Positions 8,574 to 17,107 of a DNA stretch of 64,000 nt are shown here, in pieces. The stretch comes from Henriciella barbarensis (GTDB taxonomy: Bacteria > Pseudomonadota > Alphaproteobacteria > Caulobacterales > Hyphomonadaceae), in contig NZ_QWGB01000014.1 in the NCBI RefSeq assembly GCF_003576345.1, forward strand, positions 62,001-126,000, written 5' to 3'. Both the position numbers and the translations under genes were made by a program. The notes under the pieces were generated by a model. The model was not told where the DNA came from and searched no databases. It saw only the letters and a program-made list of their open reading frames with translations. Numbering within the stretch: position 1 is the first letter of the stretch; every line of letters starts with the position of its first letter.

Positions 8574-9122
8574 ATGACGCTGACGGTTCTCACACCGCCA
8601 GACGAAGAGCCTGTGTCTCTTTCAACGGCGAAATCATATCTGCGCATCGGGCATGACGGCGAAGACGAGCTGGTCGCCGCCCTCATCGCGGGGGCGCGGG
8701 CTGCGCTGGAAACGCAAGCCGGGCTGTGCCTGGTGCGCCGCACGCTGCGGTGGAGCCTCTCGGTCTGGCCGCGTGATCTCGTGGAGAGGTTGCGGATCAG
8801 GCTGCCTGCGGGGCCTGTCAGCGGGCTTGTGTCTGTCCGAAGCATTGCGGGGGAGGTGGTGACCGGGCTTACCAGCCGTTTCGTGTTGGACGGCCAACGG
8901 TTGTGTCTGCGCACAGGTAGCTGGCTGTCGGCAATCGAGACCGGAGCGCGAGTCGAGGTCGACTTCACCGCGGGCTTTGGCGGCGCAGAGGATGTGCCCG
9001 AGGATCTCTCGCTTGCACTACTGGCCATGGTCGATGCAGCCTATAGCCGCGGCGGTGTGAATGGTGGCTTGCCTGAGACTGCCGAGACGCTGATCGCGGC
9101 GCGCCGGGAGGTGCGGCTATGA
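8574..9122 (+). CDS. GTA head-tail connector protein (gp6 family)
   Basis: A 182-residue protein of the phage gp6-like head-tail connector family, which forms the ring beneath the portal. The N-terminus (LTPPDEEPVSLSTAKSYLRI, then a DDELVAALIAGARAALE-like helix) is diagnostic for the superfamily. The ribosome site is weak, which with the hairpins upstream suggests lower expression than capsid. It overlaps the next gene by 4 nt. It ends in the conserved basic tail seen in GTA gp6 proteins. Confidence 0.88.
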   Translation: MTLTVLTPPDEEPVSLSTAKSYLRIGHDGEDELVAALIAGARAALETQAGLCLVRRTLRWSLSVWPRDLVERLRIRLPAGPVSGLVSVRSIAGEVVTGLTSRFVLDGQRLCLRTGSWLSAIETGARVEVDFTAGFGGAEDVPEDLSLALLAMVDAAYSRGGVNGGLPETAETLIAARREVRL

Positions 9123-9553
9123 CTACCGCGCCCATGCAAGCTGGTGCGGAGAAGGCTCTTCAGCTTTCCTTGCTCAACGCACTTCGCAGCGACCCGAATA
9201 TCCAGGCCTTTCTCGGCAATCCGGCGCGCATCTTTGATGGTGAAAGCGATCAGCCGATCTTCCCTTGCGTTGAACTAGAACGCCACGATGTGCGCCCTAA
9301 TGGCAGTGCAGGTCATGCGGGCAGCACCCATACGCTGACATTTGGCCTGCGCGCCAGGGCAGGTGGGCGTGCCGAAGCCATGCGTATCCTTGGTGAGTTG
9401 CGCCGGGTCATCGACGCATTTGCGTTCAGCTCTGAGGGGCTGCGATCTGTGCTCTCCCAGACCGTTTATTGCGATGTCATGCGAACTCCGGACCTGCGCG
9501 AATTTCGAGGCGTCATTCGTGCACGTATTATCCTGGATGAGGTGGTGGCATGA
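9119..9553 (+). CDS. GTA tail terminator protein (gp8, DUF3168)
   Basis: A 144-residue DUF3168 protein. PARIFDGESDQPIFPCVELER followed by a THTLTFGLRARAGGRAEA strand-helix pattern marks the tail terminator that caps the tail tube. In the Rhodobacter capsulatus GTA an adaptor called gp7 lies between gp6 and gp8. Here gp8 starts inside the gp6 stop region, leaving no room for gp7. Coupling to both neighbours is by ATGA-type 4-nt overlaps. Confidence 0.87.
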   Translation: MTTAPMQAGAEKALQLSLLNALRSDPNIQAFLGNPARIFDGESDQPIFPCVELERHDVRPNGSAGHAGSTHTLTFGLRARAGGRAEAMRILGELRRVIDAFAFSSEGLRSVLSQTVYCDVMRTPDLREFRGVIRARIILDEVVA

Positions 9554-9969
9554 GCGGTCAGAAAGGGCGCGATGTCCTGATCAAGATTTCTGATGGCGGG
9601 GCACCTGAAGCTTTCACTACAGTCGCCGGTATCCGCACGAGTAGTTTCGATCTTAAGCAGAAGAGCGTCGACGCCACCAGCATGGACAGTCCGGGTGGAT
9701 GGCGTGAATTGCTAGGCGGGGCAGGGCTGCGGTCCATGAGGGTGCGCGGTCGCGGGCTGTTCAAGGATGCTGCAAGCGATGCCCGGCTGCGCGCGGTTTT
9801 CCTGTCGGGAGAGCTATGCGGCTTCAAGCTTTGTGTGCCGGATTTCGGTGACTTCACAGGGCCGTTCCAGATCGCTCAGCTTGGCTGGGCGGGTACGTTT
9901 GATGGCGAGGCGACATTCTCGATCGACCTTCGGAGTGCAGGCCAGGTCACGTTCGAGGAAAGCGCATGA
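9550..9969 (+). CDS. GTA major tail (tube) protein (gp9), TP901-1 family
   Basis: A 139-residue tail tube protein. QKGRDVLIKISDGGAPEAF, KQKSVDATSMDSPGGWRE and the later GTFDGEATFSIDLRSAG are the signatures of the TP901-1 phage major tail protein family as found in GTAs. It polymerises into the DNA-conducting tube. It sits between tail terminator and gp10 with 4-nt overlaps on both sides, the expected GTA order. Confidence 0.92.
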   Translation: MSGQKGRDVLIKISDGGAPEAFTTVAGIRTSSFDLKQKSVDATSMDSPGGWRELLGGAGLRSMRVRGRGLFKDAASDARLRAVFLSGELCGFKLCVPDFGDFTGPFQIAQLGWAGTFDGEATFSIDLRSAGQVTFEESA

Positions 9970-10256
9970 ATGGCGCGCGTGGAGAGGTCGCACTCGAAAT
10001 TGGCGGAAAGAGGCGTGTTCTCTGCCTCACGCTTGGCGCTCTGGCGGAGATCGAAAGTGTGTTCGGATGCGCCTCACTGGCGGAGCTTCAAGCTCGGATG
10101 AGGGGGCTGTCCGCCAGCGAGCTCCTACGAGTAGTGGGTATACTGATGAAAGGTGGCGGCGAGGGCGTCGAGCCAGGCGAGCTTCAGCGGTTGAATATTC
10201 GACCTGCAGCTGCGGCAGCCGCTGTCGCGGAGACGTTCCATGCTGGCCTGGGCTGA
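9966..10256 (+). CDS. GTA gp10, tail assembly chaperone-like protein (DUF3356/GTA_TIM type)
   Basis: A 96-residue protein with LEIGGKRRVLCLTLGALAEIE at the start, the pattern of the gene transfer agent gp10 family, which resembles a tail assembly chaperone acting with the tape measure. It is mostly helical and ends in an alanine-rich stretch. It overlaps gp9 by 4 nt and the following small gene by 17 nt in another frame. The chaperone role is family knowledge from position; nothing here proves it. Confidence 0.85.
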   Translation: MNGARGEVALEIGGKRRVLCLTLGALAEIESVFGCASLAELQARMRGLSASELLRVVGILMKGGGEGVEPGELQRLNIRPAAAAAAVAETFHAGLG

Positions 10257-10425
10257 GATGCTGAGGGCTGCCGCCCTGATCGGCATCCCACCCGAACAAT
10301 TCTGGAAGTTGAGCTTGCGCGAATGGCGGGCGCTGACGGCGCAGGCCGGTCGGTCCCTGCCGCGCAAGGAATTCGACCTGATGATGAAGAAACAGCCAGA
10401 TGAAAGGGCTGATGCGGATGGATGA
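10240..10425 (+). CDS. GTA small tail protein (rcc01693 family, gp10.1)
   Basis: A 61-residue protein that matches the small phage protein family placed between gp10 and gp11 in GTA clusters. IGIPPEQFWKLSLREWRAL is the hallmark sequence. It starts within the end of gp10 (17-nt overlap, different frame) and ends within the start of the tape measure gene. This gp10/gp10.1 arrangement recalls the G/GT pair of other tailed phages, but here two separate starts are seen and no slippery site is evident. Confidence 0.85.
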   Translation: MLAWAEMLRAAALIGIPPEQFWKLSLREWRALTAQAGRSLPRKEFDLMMKKQPDERADADG

Positions 10426-10789
10426 TTTTACCAAAGAGCTGGACCACGCGGGCGACGCGCTTACCGCACTCGTAGATGGGCCGGGACGAGATGCGGCCGC
10501 TTCGCTGGAAGCGGCGTTCAGCGAGGCCGGCGCCAGTATTGAGGCCGCGCTGTCACGCGCGGCACGTTCTGGCGAACTCGACTTCTCGCAGATGACGCGA
10601 GCGATTTTCGCTGACCTGGCAAGCATGGCGGCAGAGGCTGTGCTCGCGCGGGCCGGTATTGGCGCGGCGGGAACATCTTTGACCTTCAACCTGCCGCAGG
10701 CCGCTGAAGGCACCCCGAAGACTGCCACGGCGCGCGAACTTTCCAAGGCTGTCGCGAAAGCCGCCGCAATCGGCCGGAGGTTCGCATGA
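10418..10789 (+). CDS. GTA tape measure protein (gp11), short form
   Basis: A 123-residue helical, alanine-rich protein beginning MDDFTKELDHAGDALTAL and ending in a basic segment, the pattern of GTA tape measure proteins. The frame opens at 10400, but AAAGGG at 10403-10408 is well spaced only for ATG 10418. It is clearly shorter than the roughly 200-residue gp11 of Rhodobacter capsulatus, so a shorter tail tube would be expected if tail length follows tape length. It overlaps gp12 by 4 nt. Confidence 0.8.
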   Translation: MDDFTKELDHAGDALTALVDGPGRDAAASLEAAFSEAGASIEAALSRAARSGELDFSQMTRAIFADLASMAAEAVLARAGIGAAGTSLTFNLPQAAEGTPKTATARELSKAVAKAAAIGRRFA

Positions 10790-11406
10790 GCCTTGTTGGA
10801 TTCCATGAAGAACGCCTGCCGGTGCCTTCCGGCTTTGGGTCTACGAGCGGTCCGGTCTGGCAGACCGAAACACTTGTCCTGTCGAGCGGTAAGGAGGTGC
10901 GGAATGCCCGATGGTCTCGCCCGCAGCACCGCTGGGATATCGTGACGCCGCCGCTAAGTGCAGAGGCGTTCGAGCAGCTGGTCAGCTTTTACAATGCGCG
11001 CCTTGGCCGCTTGAACGGGTTCCGCTTTCACGACCCCTCAGCATTTTCGAGCGCGGCGCCAGGTATGATTGTTGCGCCTCTGGATCAGGTGCTTGGCACC
11101 GGCGACGGTATGCGCGCCGAGTTTCAACTCGTGTTCGCTGATGGCGGCATTGAGCGCCCTGTCCTGAAGCCCGTCGCAGGGACTGTGAGCATCGCCGTGG
11201 ACGGGGCGGAGCTCACCGGCGGTTGGTCAGTCGATACGACGACAGGCGAGCTCACTTTTGACGTTGCCCCCGAGCCGGGTGCGGTCCTGACGGCCGGTTT
11301 TGAGTATGACTGGCCAGTCCGTTTCGACACCGATGCGCTTGAAGTGAGCTTCGACACAGCCGGGGCTGGCCGGGTCGTGAGCCTTCCTCTGATCGAAATT
11401 TTCTAG
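10786..11406 (+). CDS. GTA distal tail protein (gp12, DUF2460)
   Basis: A 206-residue DUF2460 protein. GFHEERLPVPSGFGSTSGP at the start, then a KEVRNARWSRPQHRWDI block and FNGFRFHDP-like residues (LNGFRFHDPSAF), are conserved in GTA distal tail proteins. These form the ring joining the tail tube to the hub. Its ATG overlaps the gp11 stop. A 13-nt gap precedes gp13. Length is normal for the family. Confidence 0.93.
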   Translation: MSLVGFHEERLPVPSGFGSTSGPVWQTETLVLSSGKEVRNARWSRPQHRWDIVTPPLSAEAFEQLVSFYNARLGRLNGFRFHDPSAFSSAAPGMIVAPLDQVLGTGDGMRAEFQLVFADGGIERPVLKPVAGTVSIAVDGAELTGGWSVDTTTGELTFDVAPEPGAVLTAGFEYDWPVRFDTDALEVSFDTAGAGRVVSLPLIEIF

Positions 11407-11419
11407 GGGGCGATCAGCG

Positions 11420-12061
11420 ATGAAGCAGATAGATGAATCATTTCAGGAGAAGCTCTTGAGCGGTGCGGTCACGACCTGTCTTTGCTGGCGTCTGGAACGC
11501 CAGGATGGGCTGACAGTCGGCATTACCGATCATGAACATGTGCTGACTTTCGATGAGGTGAGCTACACGCCGGGGGCTGCGTTGACGTCGGCGAGGTTCG
11601 AAACAGCAGGCGGTCTTCGGCCCGGCCGGGCGAGCGCGGATGGCGCGCTTATTGCCGACGCGCTGACAGAGGAGGACCTTGCTGCAGGGCTGTGGACGCG
11701 GGCGCGGGTTTATGTCTACCGCGTCGACTGGCAAGAGACCGACAATCGCATCCTGACCTGGACAGGCTTTCTGAGTGAAGTCACCAAACGCGGAGATCAG
11801 TTCGAAGCTGAGTTGATCTCTCTCAAGGCAGAGCTTGAGCGGCCCGTTGGGCGCCTTGTCTCGCGCCATTGCGATGCAGCGTTGGGAGATGCCAGATGTG
11901 GGCTGTCTGATGTTGGGGGGCAAAGCTGTGACAAGCGGTTCGAGACCTGCCGCGATGTCTTCTCGAATGCAGAGAACTTTCGAGGTTTTCCGCATCTACC
12001 CGGACAGGACGTTGTACTCTCAGGGCCTGCAGCCGCGGGTAATGATGGGGGCCATCGATGA
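11420..12061 (+). CDS. GTA tail hub protein (gp13, DUF2163), shortened form
   Basis: A 213-residue protein with the DUF2163 N-terminal domain (TCLCWRLERQDG, GITDHEHVL) and the end of the phage BR0599-type C-terminal domain (CDKRFETCRDVFSNAENFRG). Family members are normally near 290-300 residues. Here the segment between GDARCG and CDKRF is only about 10 residues, so roughly 75 residues of the middle are missing although the frame is open. The cysteines of the C-terminal motif, linked to an iron-sulfur site in the R. capsulatus hub, are kept. It overlaps gp14 by 4 nt. Confidence 0.88.
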   Translation: MKQIDESFQEKLLSGAVTTCLCWRLERQDGLTVGITDHEHVLTFDEVSYTPGAALTSARFETAGGLRPGRASADGALIADALTEEDLAAGLWTRARVYVYRVDWQETDNRILTWTGFLSEVTKRGDQFEAELISLKAELERPVGRLVSRHCDAALGDARCGLSDVGGQSCDKRFETCRDVFSNAENFRGFPHLPGQDVVLSGPAAAGNDGGHR

Positions 12062-12489
12062 GGCGCGCCGATATCGTAAAGGCTGCGCGCGGCTGGCTTG
12101 GCACGCCGTACCAGCACCAGGCGAGCCGACGGGGGGCCGGAACTGATTGTCTTGGCCTCGTGCGCGGCGTCTGGCGCGAGCTGATTGGCGAGGAGCCAGA
12201 ACCCGTACCGCCATACACTCCCGACTGGGCGGACCTCAGCGATGAAGACATGCTTTTGCTGGCAGGGCGAACCTGGCTGCGCGAGATCCCTCTCGGGGCG
12301 GCTGATGCCGGCGACGTACTGATGTTTCGGATGGGCGCAGGCTGCGCGGCCAAACACTGCGCTATCGCAACCGGGCCCGACACAATCATCCACGCCTATT
12401 GGGGGCGCAGCGTCTGCGCGACGCGGCTGGTGCCGTGGTGGCGACGGCGCGTTGCAGGGGCTTTTTCATTTCCCGGTCTGGAGGACTGA
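12058..12489 (+). CDS. GTA NlpC/P60 cell wall peptidase (gp14)
   Basis: A 143-residue NlpC/P60 cysteine peptidase. The active-site Cys is in GTDCLGLVRGVWREL (about residue 31), and the His is in the AKHCAIATGPDTIIHAYW region (about residues 101-115). In GTAs this tail-tip enzyme opens recipient peptidoglycan during DNA delivery. It begins with the family pattern ARGWLGTPYQHQ. It is coupled to gp13 by a 4-nt overlap and followed by the large tip protein gene. Confidence 0.93.
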   Translation: MRRADIVKAARGWLGTPYQHQASRRGAGTDCLGLVRGVWRELIGEEPEPVPPYTPDWADLSDEDMLLLAGRTWLREIPLGAADAGDVLMFRMGAGCAAKHCAIATGPDTIIHAYWGRSVCATRLVPWWRRRVAGAFSFPGLED

Positions 12490-12494
12490 CACAG

Positions 12495-15400
12495 ATGGGA
12501 CAGATCATTTTATCGCAGGCCGGTCAGGCGCTTGGCAATGCACTGCTGCCGGGCGGGCTAAGCGTGCTGGGCGCGGATGTCTCTGGCGCGGCATTGGGCG
12601 GTGCGCTGGGCGGGCTTGCGGGCCGCACCATAGACGGCGCTTTCGCCGGCGACGTTCACGGCCCGCGAATAAGCTCGCTTCATCTGATGGAGAGCCGCGA
12701 AGGGGCGGGTCTGCCGCTCATCTACGGACGCGCGCGTGTCGGTGGGCAGGTGATCTGGGCCGCCCGTTTCAAGGAGAAGCGCCGCGAGCGATCTGCTGGA
12801 AAGGGCGGGCCGAAGATCAACGACTATAGCTATTCAGTCAGCTTTGCGGTCGCGATCGCTCAGGGAACCGTAAGCCGCCTCGGCCGCGTCTGGGCGAATG
12901 GCGAAGTGCTGGCGCTCTCAGATCTGAATTACCGTTTCTATCGCGGTGATGAGAGCCAGCTGCCCGACCCCCTTATCGAAGTCATCGAAGGCACCGGCAG
13001 TGCGCCAGCCTATCGGGGAACGTCCTATATCGTCTTCGAAGACTTGCCGCTGGACCGCTTTGGTAATCGGCTGCCACAGCTCAGCTTTGAAGTGTTTCGT
13101 GCGCTTGAGGATGAAGGCAGCCTGCGCCGCGTCGTTGAGGGAGTGAACATCATTCCCGCCACCGGTGAGTTTGCCTATGCAACGGATATCGTCCGAGAGC
13201 GGAGCTTTCCCGGTGTCGAAACGCCCCTCAACATGGACAATTCGACCGGTGCTGCGAACTTCGTACAGTCGCTAACGCAGGCACAGGATGACTTTCGCCA
13301 GCTTCAGCGCGCCGCCCTGACGGTTGCATGGTTCGGGGATGACCTTCGCGCAGGCACGTGCCGCATCCGGCCCGGCGTCGAAACGCGTGAGCGTATTAGT
13401 GTTCCCTTCGGCTGGGAGGTGGCCGGCCTGTCACGTGCCGAAGCGCGTCTGGTCAGCCAGTCTGACGGCAAAGCGAATTTTGGCGGGACACCTGCGGACA
13501 GGTCAGTGCTAGAGGCGATTGCGCTAATGAAGTCAGACGGGCTCGAGGTGACGCTGTCGCCCTTCCTGCTGATGGATATTCCGCCCGGAAACGGATTGCT
13601 GGACCTTTATGGCAGCGAAGAGCAGGGGGCGTTTCCCTGGCGCGGACGCATCAAAACATCAAGCGACGGTACAGCGGCGGCCCGAACCGAGATCGACGCA
13701 TTCATGGGTGAAGATGGCGGGTTCGGATATCGTCATTTCATACTTCACCATGCGCGCCTCGCAGTCGCGGCCAGTGGTGTCGATGCTTTCCTGTTAGGCA
13801 GTGAGATGGTTGCCCTGACTCGACTGCGCGATGACGCAGGCGCGTTCCCATTTGTCGAGGCGCTGGTCGCACTGGCGGGCGAAGTTCGCGAAATCGTTGG
13901 TCCCGGTACGGCCATTTCCTATGCTGCAGACTGGACCGAGTATGGCGCTCACGTGCCGGAGGGTGGGTCTGGGGATGTCCTTTTCCCACTCGACGCGCTC
14001 TGGGCTTCGCCTGATGTCGATTTTGTGGGCATCGACTGGTACCCACCGCTTGGAGACTGGCGCGGCGACGCGAACCATCTCGACGTCCTTGCAGGTTTCA
14101 GAGGGTCTTCAGACGCGGCGTATCTCGCCGCCAATCTGCAGGGCGGTGAAGCCTATGACTGGTGCTATGCCTCACCGGAGGCACGCGCGGCGCAGGACCG
14201 ATCGCCGATCCTCGATAGCGCTTATGGTGAGCCCTGGGTCTTCCGGCAGAAGGATATCGAGAACTGGTGGAAGAATGCGCACTATCCAAGGCCGGGTGGC
14301 ACCCGGTCTTCGACGCCGACCAGCTGGACGCCGGGCCTGAAACCCATCCGCCTGATGGAGATCGGCTTTCCGGCCGTCGATCGGGGCACGAACGCGCCGA
14401 ACGTATTTTACGATCCGAAGAGTTCTGAAAGCGCGTTACCTCATTTCTCGGACGGGACGCGAAATGACGCGCTGCAGCGGCGTGCCCTGGAGGTTTCCCT
14501 TTCCTATTGGCGGTCGCAGCCCTTCGTCGAAGCCACCTTTGCCTGGGCCTGGGATGCGCGGCCCTGGCCGGATTTCCCAGTCCGCGAGGAGGTCTGGAGT
14601 GATGGACCAAACTGGTCGCTTGGTCACTGGCTGAACGGGCGCTCAGGGCTTGTTCCGCTATCTGCCGTGATCGAGGATCTATCATCGCTAACAGGTGTCG
14701 AAATGGTGTCTGACGGTCTTGAAGGGCTGGTCGAGGGCTTGGTCATACCGACGCCGTCCACGCTTCGATCAGTGCTCGAACCCCTGCAAGCGTTACACCG
14801 GTTTAGCTGCCATGAAGACGAGGCAGGGCTATCATTGCAGCCAGTACCGGACCGTTCCGTGCGGGAAGTTGCGGCCGGCGACATTGCAGGCGATGGCACA
14901 TCCATGACGCACGTTCTGCTCGACAAGCGTCCGGGCCATCTCACGCTCACCTATATCAGCTCAGACAACGCCTATGGATCAGCTATGGCGCGGGCACGCA
15001 GAACGGATGGCGATGAGGGCTACCGGATCGAAGCGAGCCTGCCATTGCTAATGTCAGAGGCGGAAGCAAACCGCGTCGCGAACGATCTCCTCAAGGCGGC
15101 GGTGGAAAGCGAGCGAGCCTCTGTAAAACTACCGCCTCATTTCCTGAGCCTCCAGCCCGGTGACCGGATATCGGTTGCGACGCTTTCCGGGGCGTGGATG
15201 ATTGACGACATTACGGATGACGGGATCGCCCGCATTCTGGAGCTGTCGCGTCCAATAGAGGTGATATCGGTGATCGCTGGCAGCGTGCCAGAGGCGGGGA
15301 AGGCAGCCGTGCTTCCAGCTTCGCCTGAACTTATCCTGATAGATGCGCCTGCCTTGCCCGGCTTTTCGAGCGCGGGTCCGCTGACCGCAGCCGCGGCATC

Positions 15401-16172
15401 GCCATGGACTGGGCCCGTCAGCGTGAAAGCCGGACGCGGTCTGGCTGATCTGTCGATACGCGCAAACGTTTCTGCGCCAGCAGTCATGGGTAGACTGCTC
15501 GCGCCATTGTCGGCTGGGCCAACGCACCGATGGGACGGGGCATCACAAGTTTCGGTCGAACTATTCGGCGGAGAGATCGCAAGCGCGTCACCTGAGAGAG
15601 TACTGGCCGGCGCAAATCGCCTGATGGTGCAGGGCAACGGCGGTTGGGAGGCTCTATCCTTTGCGCGGGCTGACCTTCAGGAAGCCGGACGATGGCACCT
15701 CTCGGTACTGCTTCGCGGCCTCTATGGCACTCAGCCCGCGCCAGCCCTGCGAGGGGCGACCGTCGTACTTGTTGATGACAGTCTTGAGCAGTCGGTCCTC
15801 ACGCGCGATGAAATTGATGTCGATTTGTCCTGGCGCACCGGCAGCGCAGACCCGCAAGTCTTCAGGCACGAGGACAAGGCGGGCCTGCCCTGGCAGGTTG
15901 CCCAGCTGCGGGTTAAGAGAAAGGCTGTCGGCACGCAAGTGAGCTGGCTCGCCTGCGGGCCGGATATCCCAGATGGCTGGGATCTGCCGGACCCGACGAC
16001 GCCGCGATTGTTTGAAGTCAGCGGTCTATTCGAAGGCACAGAAATGGTGAATTGCCGAACGGCGGAATCCGCCGTCACGGTTGAGGTTCTGGTGGATGAG
16101 GTGCGTGTCGCCGAGGTCGCAGCTGACGGTCGATTAGGACGATGGGTTTCAATCGGCGCGGGCGCACTCTAA
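12495..16172 (+). CDS. GTA megatron / host-specificity protein (gp15)
   Basis: A 1,225-residue tail-tip protein. The N-terminus has a glycine-rich hydrophobic segment (GGALGGLAGRTIDGAF) and LIYGRARVGGQVIW. The middle, about residues 400-720, is the GTA TIM-barrel-like glycoside-hydrolase-type domain (AISYAADWTEYG, DFVGIDWYPPLGDWR). The C-terminal part is the phage tail fold and the rcc01698-like segment. It forms the central fibre that contacts the recipient. The frame is open from 12399, but ATG 12495 has GGAGGA nine nt upstream and gives the conserved N-terminus MGQIILSQAGQ. It is the last gene of the cluster; a J-domain gene follows after 42 nt. Confidence 0.94.
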   Translation: MGQIILSQAGQALGNALLPGGLSVLGADVSGAALGGALGGLAGRTIDGAFAGDVHGPRISSLHLMESREGAGLPLIYGRARVGGQVIWAARFKEKRRERSAGKGGPKINDYSYSVSFAVAIAQGTVSRLGRVWANGEVLALSDLNYRFYRGDESQLPDPLIEVIEGTGSAPAYRGTSYIVFEDLPLDRFGNRLPQLSFEVFRALEDEGSLRRVVEGVNIIPATGEFAYATDIVRERSFPGVETPLNMDNSTGAANFVQSLTQAQDDFRQLQRAALTVAWFGDDLRAGTCRIRPGVETRERISVPFGWEVAGLSRAEARLVSQSDGKANFGGTPADRSVLEAIALMKSDGLEVTLSPFLLMDIPPGNGLLDLYGSEEQGAFPWRGRIKTSSDGTAAARTEIDAFMGEDGGFGYRHFILHHARLAVAASGVDAFLLGSEMVALTRLRDDAGAFPFVEALVALAGEVREIVGPGTAISYAADWTEYGAHVPEGGSGDVLFPLDALWASPDVDFVGIDWYPPLGDWRGDANHLDVLAGFRGSSDAAYLAANLQGGEAYDWCYASPEARAAQDRSPILDSAYGEPWVFRQKDIENWWKNAHYPRPGGTRSSTPTSWTPGLKPIRLMEIGFPAVDRGTNAPNVFYDPKSSESALPHFSDGTRNDALQRRALEVSLSYWRSQPFVEATFAWAWDARPWPDFPVREEVWSDGPNWSLGHWLNGRSGLVPLSAVIEDLSSLTGVEMVSDGLEGLVEGLVIPTPSTLRSVLEPLQALHRFSCHEDEAGLSLQPVPDRSVREVAAGDIAGDGTSMTHVLLDKRPGHLTLTYISSDNAYGSAMARARRTDGDEGYRIEASLPLLMSEAEANRVANDLLKAAVESERASVKLPPHFLSLQPGDRISVATLSGAWMIDDITDDGIARILELSRPIEVISVIAGSVPEAGKAAVLPASPELILIDAPALPGFSSAGPLTAAAASPWTGPVSVKAGRGLADLSIRANVSAPAVMGRLLAPLSAGPTHRWDGASQVSVELFGGEIASASPERVLAGANRLMVQGNGGWEALSFARADLQEAGRWHLSVLLRGLYGTQPAPALRGATVVLVDDSLEQSVLTRDEIDVDLSWRTGSADPQVFRHEDKAGLPWQVAQLRVKRKAVGTQVSWLACGPDIPDGWDLPDPTTPRLFEVSGLFEGTEMVNCRTAESAVTVEVLVDEVRVAEVAADGRLGRWVSIGAGAL

Positions 16173-16214
16173 CTAGGCATTGGAATTTCAGCGTGAAGAA
16201 AGAGAAAGACGTCC

Positions 16215-17072
16215 TTGACCCGCGATCCCTATCAGACACTCGGTGTGACCAAATCTGCCTCGACCGAGGAGATCAGGAAAGCCTATCGCAAGAAGGCCAA
16301 GGAGTTTCACCCCGATCTTCACCCCAATGATGAGGAGAAGGCCAACGCCTTCAAGGAAGCGTCCGCCGCCTTCGAGATCCTGAGCGACGAGACCAAGCGC
16401 GCGCAGTTCGACCGCGGTGAGATAGATGCAGATGGCAACCCGACCGGCTTTGCCGGTGCAGGCGGGGGTTATGGCGGCGGCTTTGGCGGGTTCCGCAACC
16501 AGGGTGGCTCGTTCCAGGGAGATCCGTTCGAGGACATCCTGTCGGGCATGTTCGGCGGGCAAAGACGCCGCGCCGGGCCGCGAAAGGGCGCGGATATTCG
16601 CTACCGGGTCGACATTTCGTTCGAAGACTCGGTGCTTGGCGCGAAGCGTCAGATGACCATGGCGGACAATAAGAGCCTGAACGTATCGATCCCGCCCGGC
16701 GTCACGACAGGGCAAGTGCTACGCCTGAAAAGCCAGGGCGAGCCGTCGCATACTGGCGGTCCCCCGGGTGATGCGCTGCTCGAACTGCATGTCCGGCCGA
16801 ACAAGACCTGGACACGCGAGGGTGCCGATCTTCGCATGTCGCTGCCCCTGCCGCTGAAGAAAGCGGTGCTCGGCGGAAATGTCGATGTTGCGACCCCCGC
16901 AGGCTCAGTCACGCTCAAAGTGCCAGAAGGCTCAAATACCGGAATGGTCCTGCGCCTGCGCAACAAGGGCGTCCAGTTCAAAGATACGCCGGGGCATCTA
17001 TATGTCCGTCTGGAAGTTACGCTGGAAGATCCAAAGGATGAAGGCCTCCGCGAATGGGCTCGCCAGCATTGA
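16215..17072 (+). CDS. J-domain protein, DnaJ C-terminal (CbpA-like) co-chaperone
   Basis: A 285-residue type II J-protein. The J domain (about residues 4-68) contains the HPD motif (EFHPDLHPND). A Gly/Phe-rich linker follows (about 75-105), then two DnaJ C-terminal beta domains. There is no zinc-finger CxxCxGxG repeat, so it is CbpA-like rather than true DnaJ. It stimulates DnaK ATPase and binds unfolded protein in the cytosol. The start is TTG at 16215, the only initiator that keeps the J domain intact; the purine-rich AGAAAGA upstream is a weak ribosome site. It is likely transcribed separately from the GTA cluster. Confidence 0.88.
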   Translation: MTRDPYQTLGVTKSASTEEIRKAYRKKAKEFHPDLHPNDEEKANAFKEASAAFEILSDETKRAQFDRGEIDADGNPTGFAGAGGGYGGGFGGFRNQGGSFQGDPFEDILSGMFGGQRRRAGPRKGADIRYRVDISFEDSVLGAKRQMTMADNKSLNVSIPPGVTTGQVLRLKSQGEPSHTGGPPGDALLELHVRPNKTWTREGADLRMSLPLPLKKAVLGGNVDVATPAGSVTLKVPEGSNTGMVLRLRNKGVQFKDTPGHLYVRLEVTLEDPKDEGLREWARQH

Positions 17073-17107
17073 GCAGTCTTGAAACCTGACTAAACTCCCG
17101 TCTTGTC

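Noticed and set aside
10240-10425. Programmed frameshift joining gp10 and gp10.1, as in phage G/GT proteins
   Set aside because: No slippery heptamer was seen at the overlap and gp10.1 has its own start; GTA relatives encode them separately.
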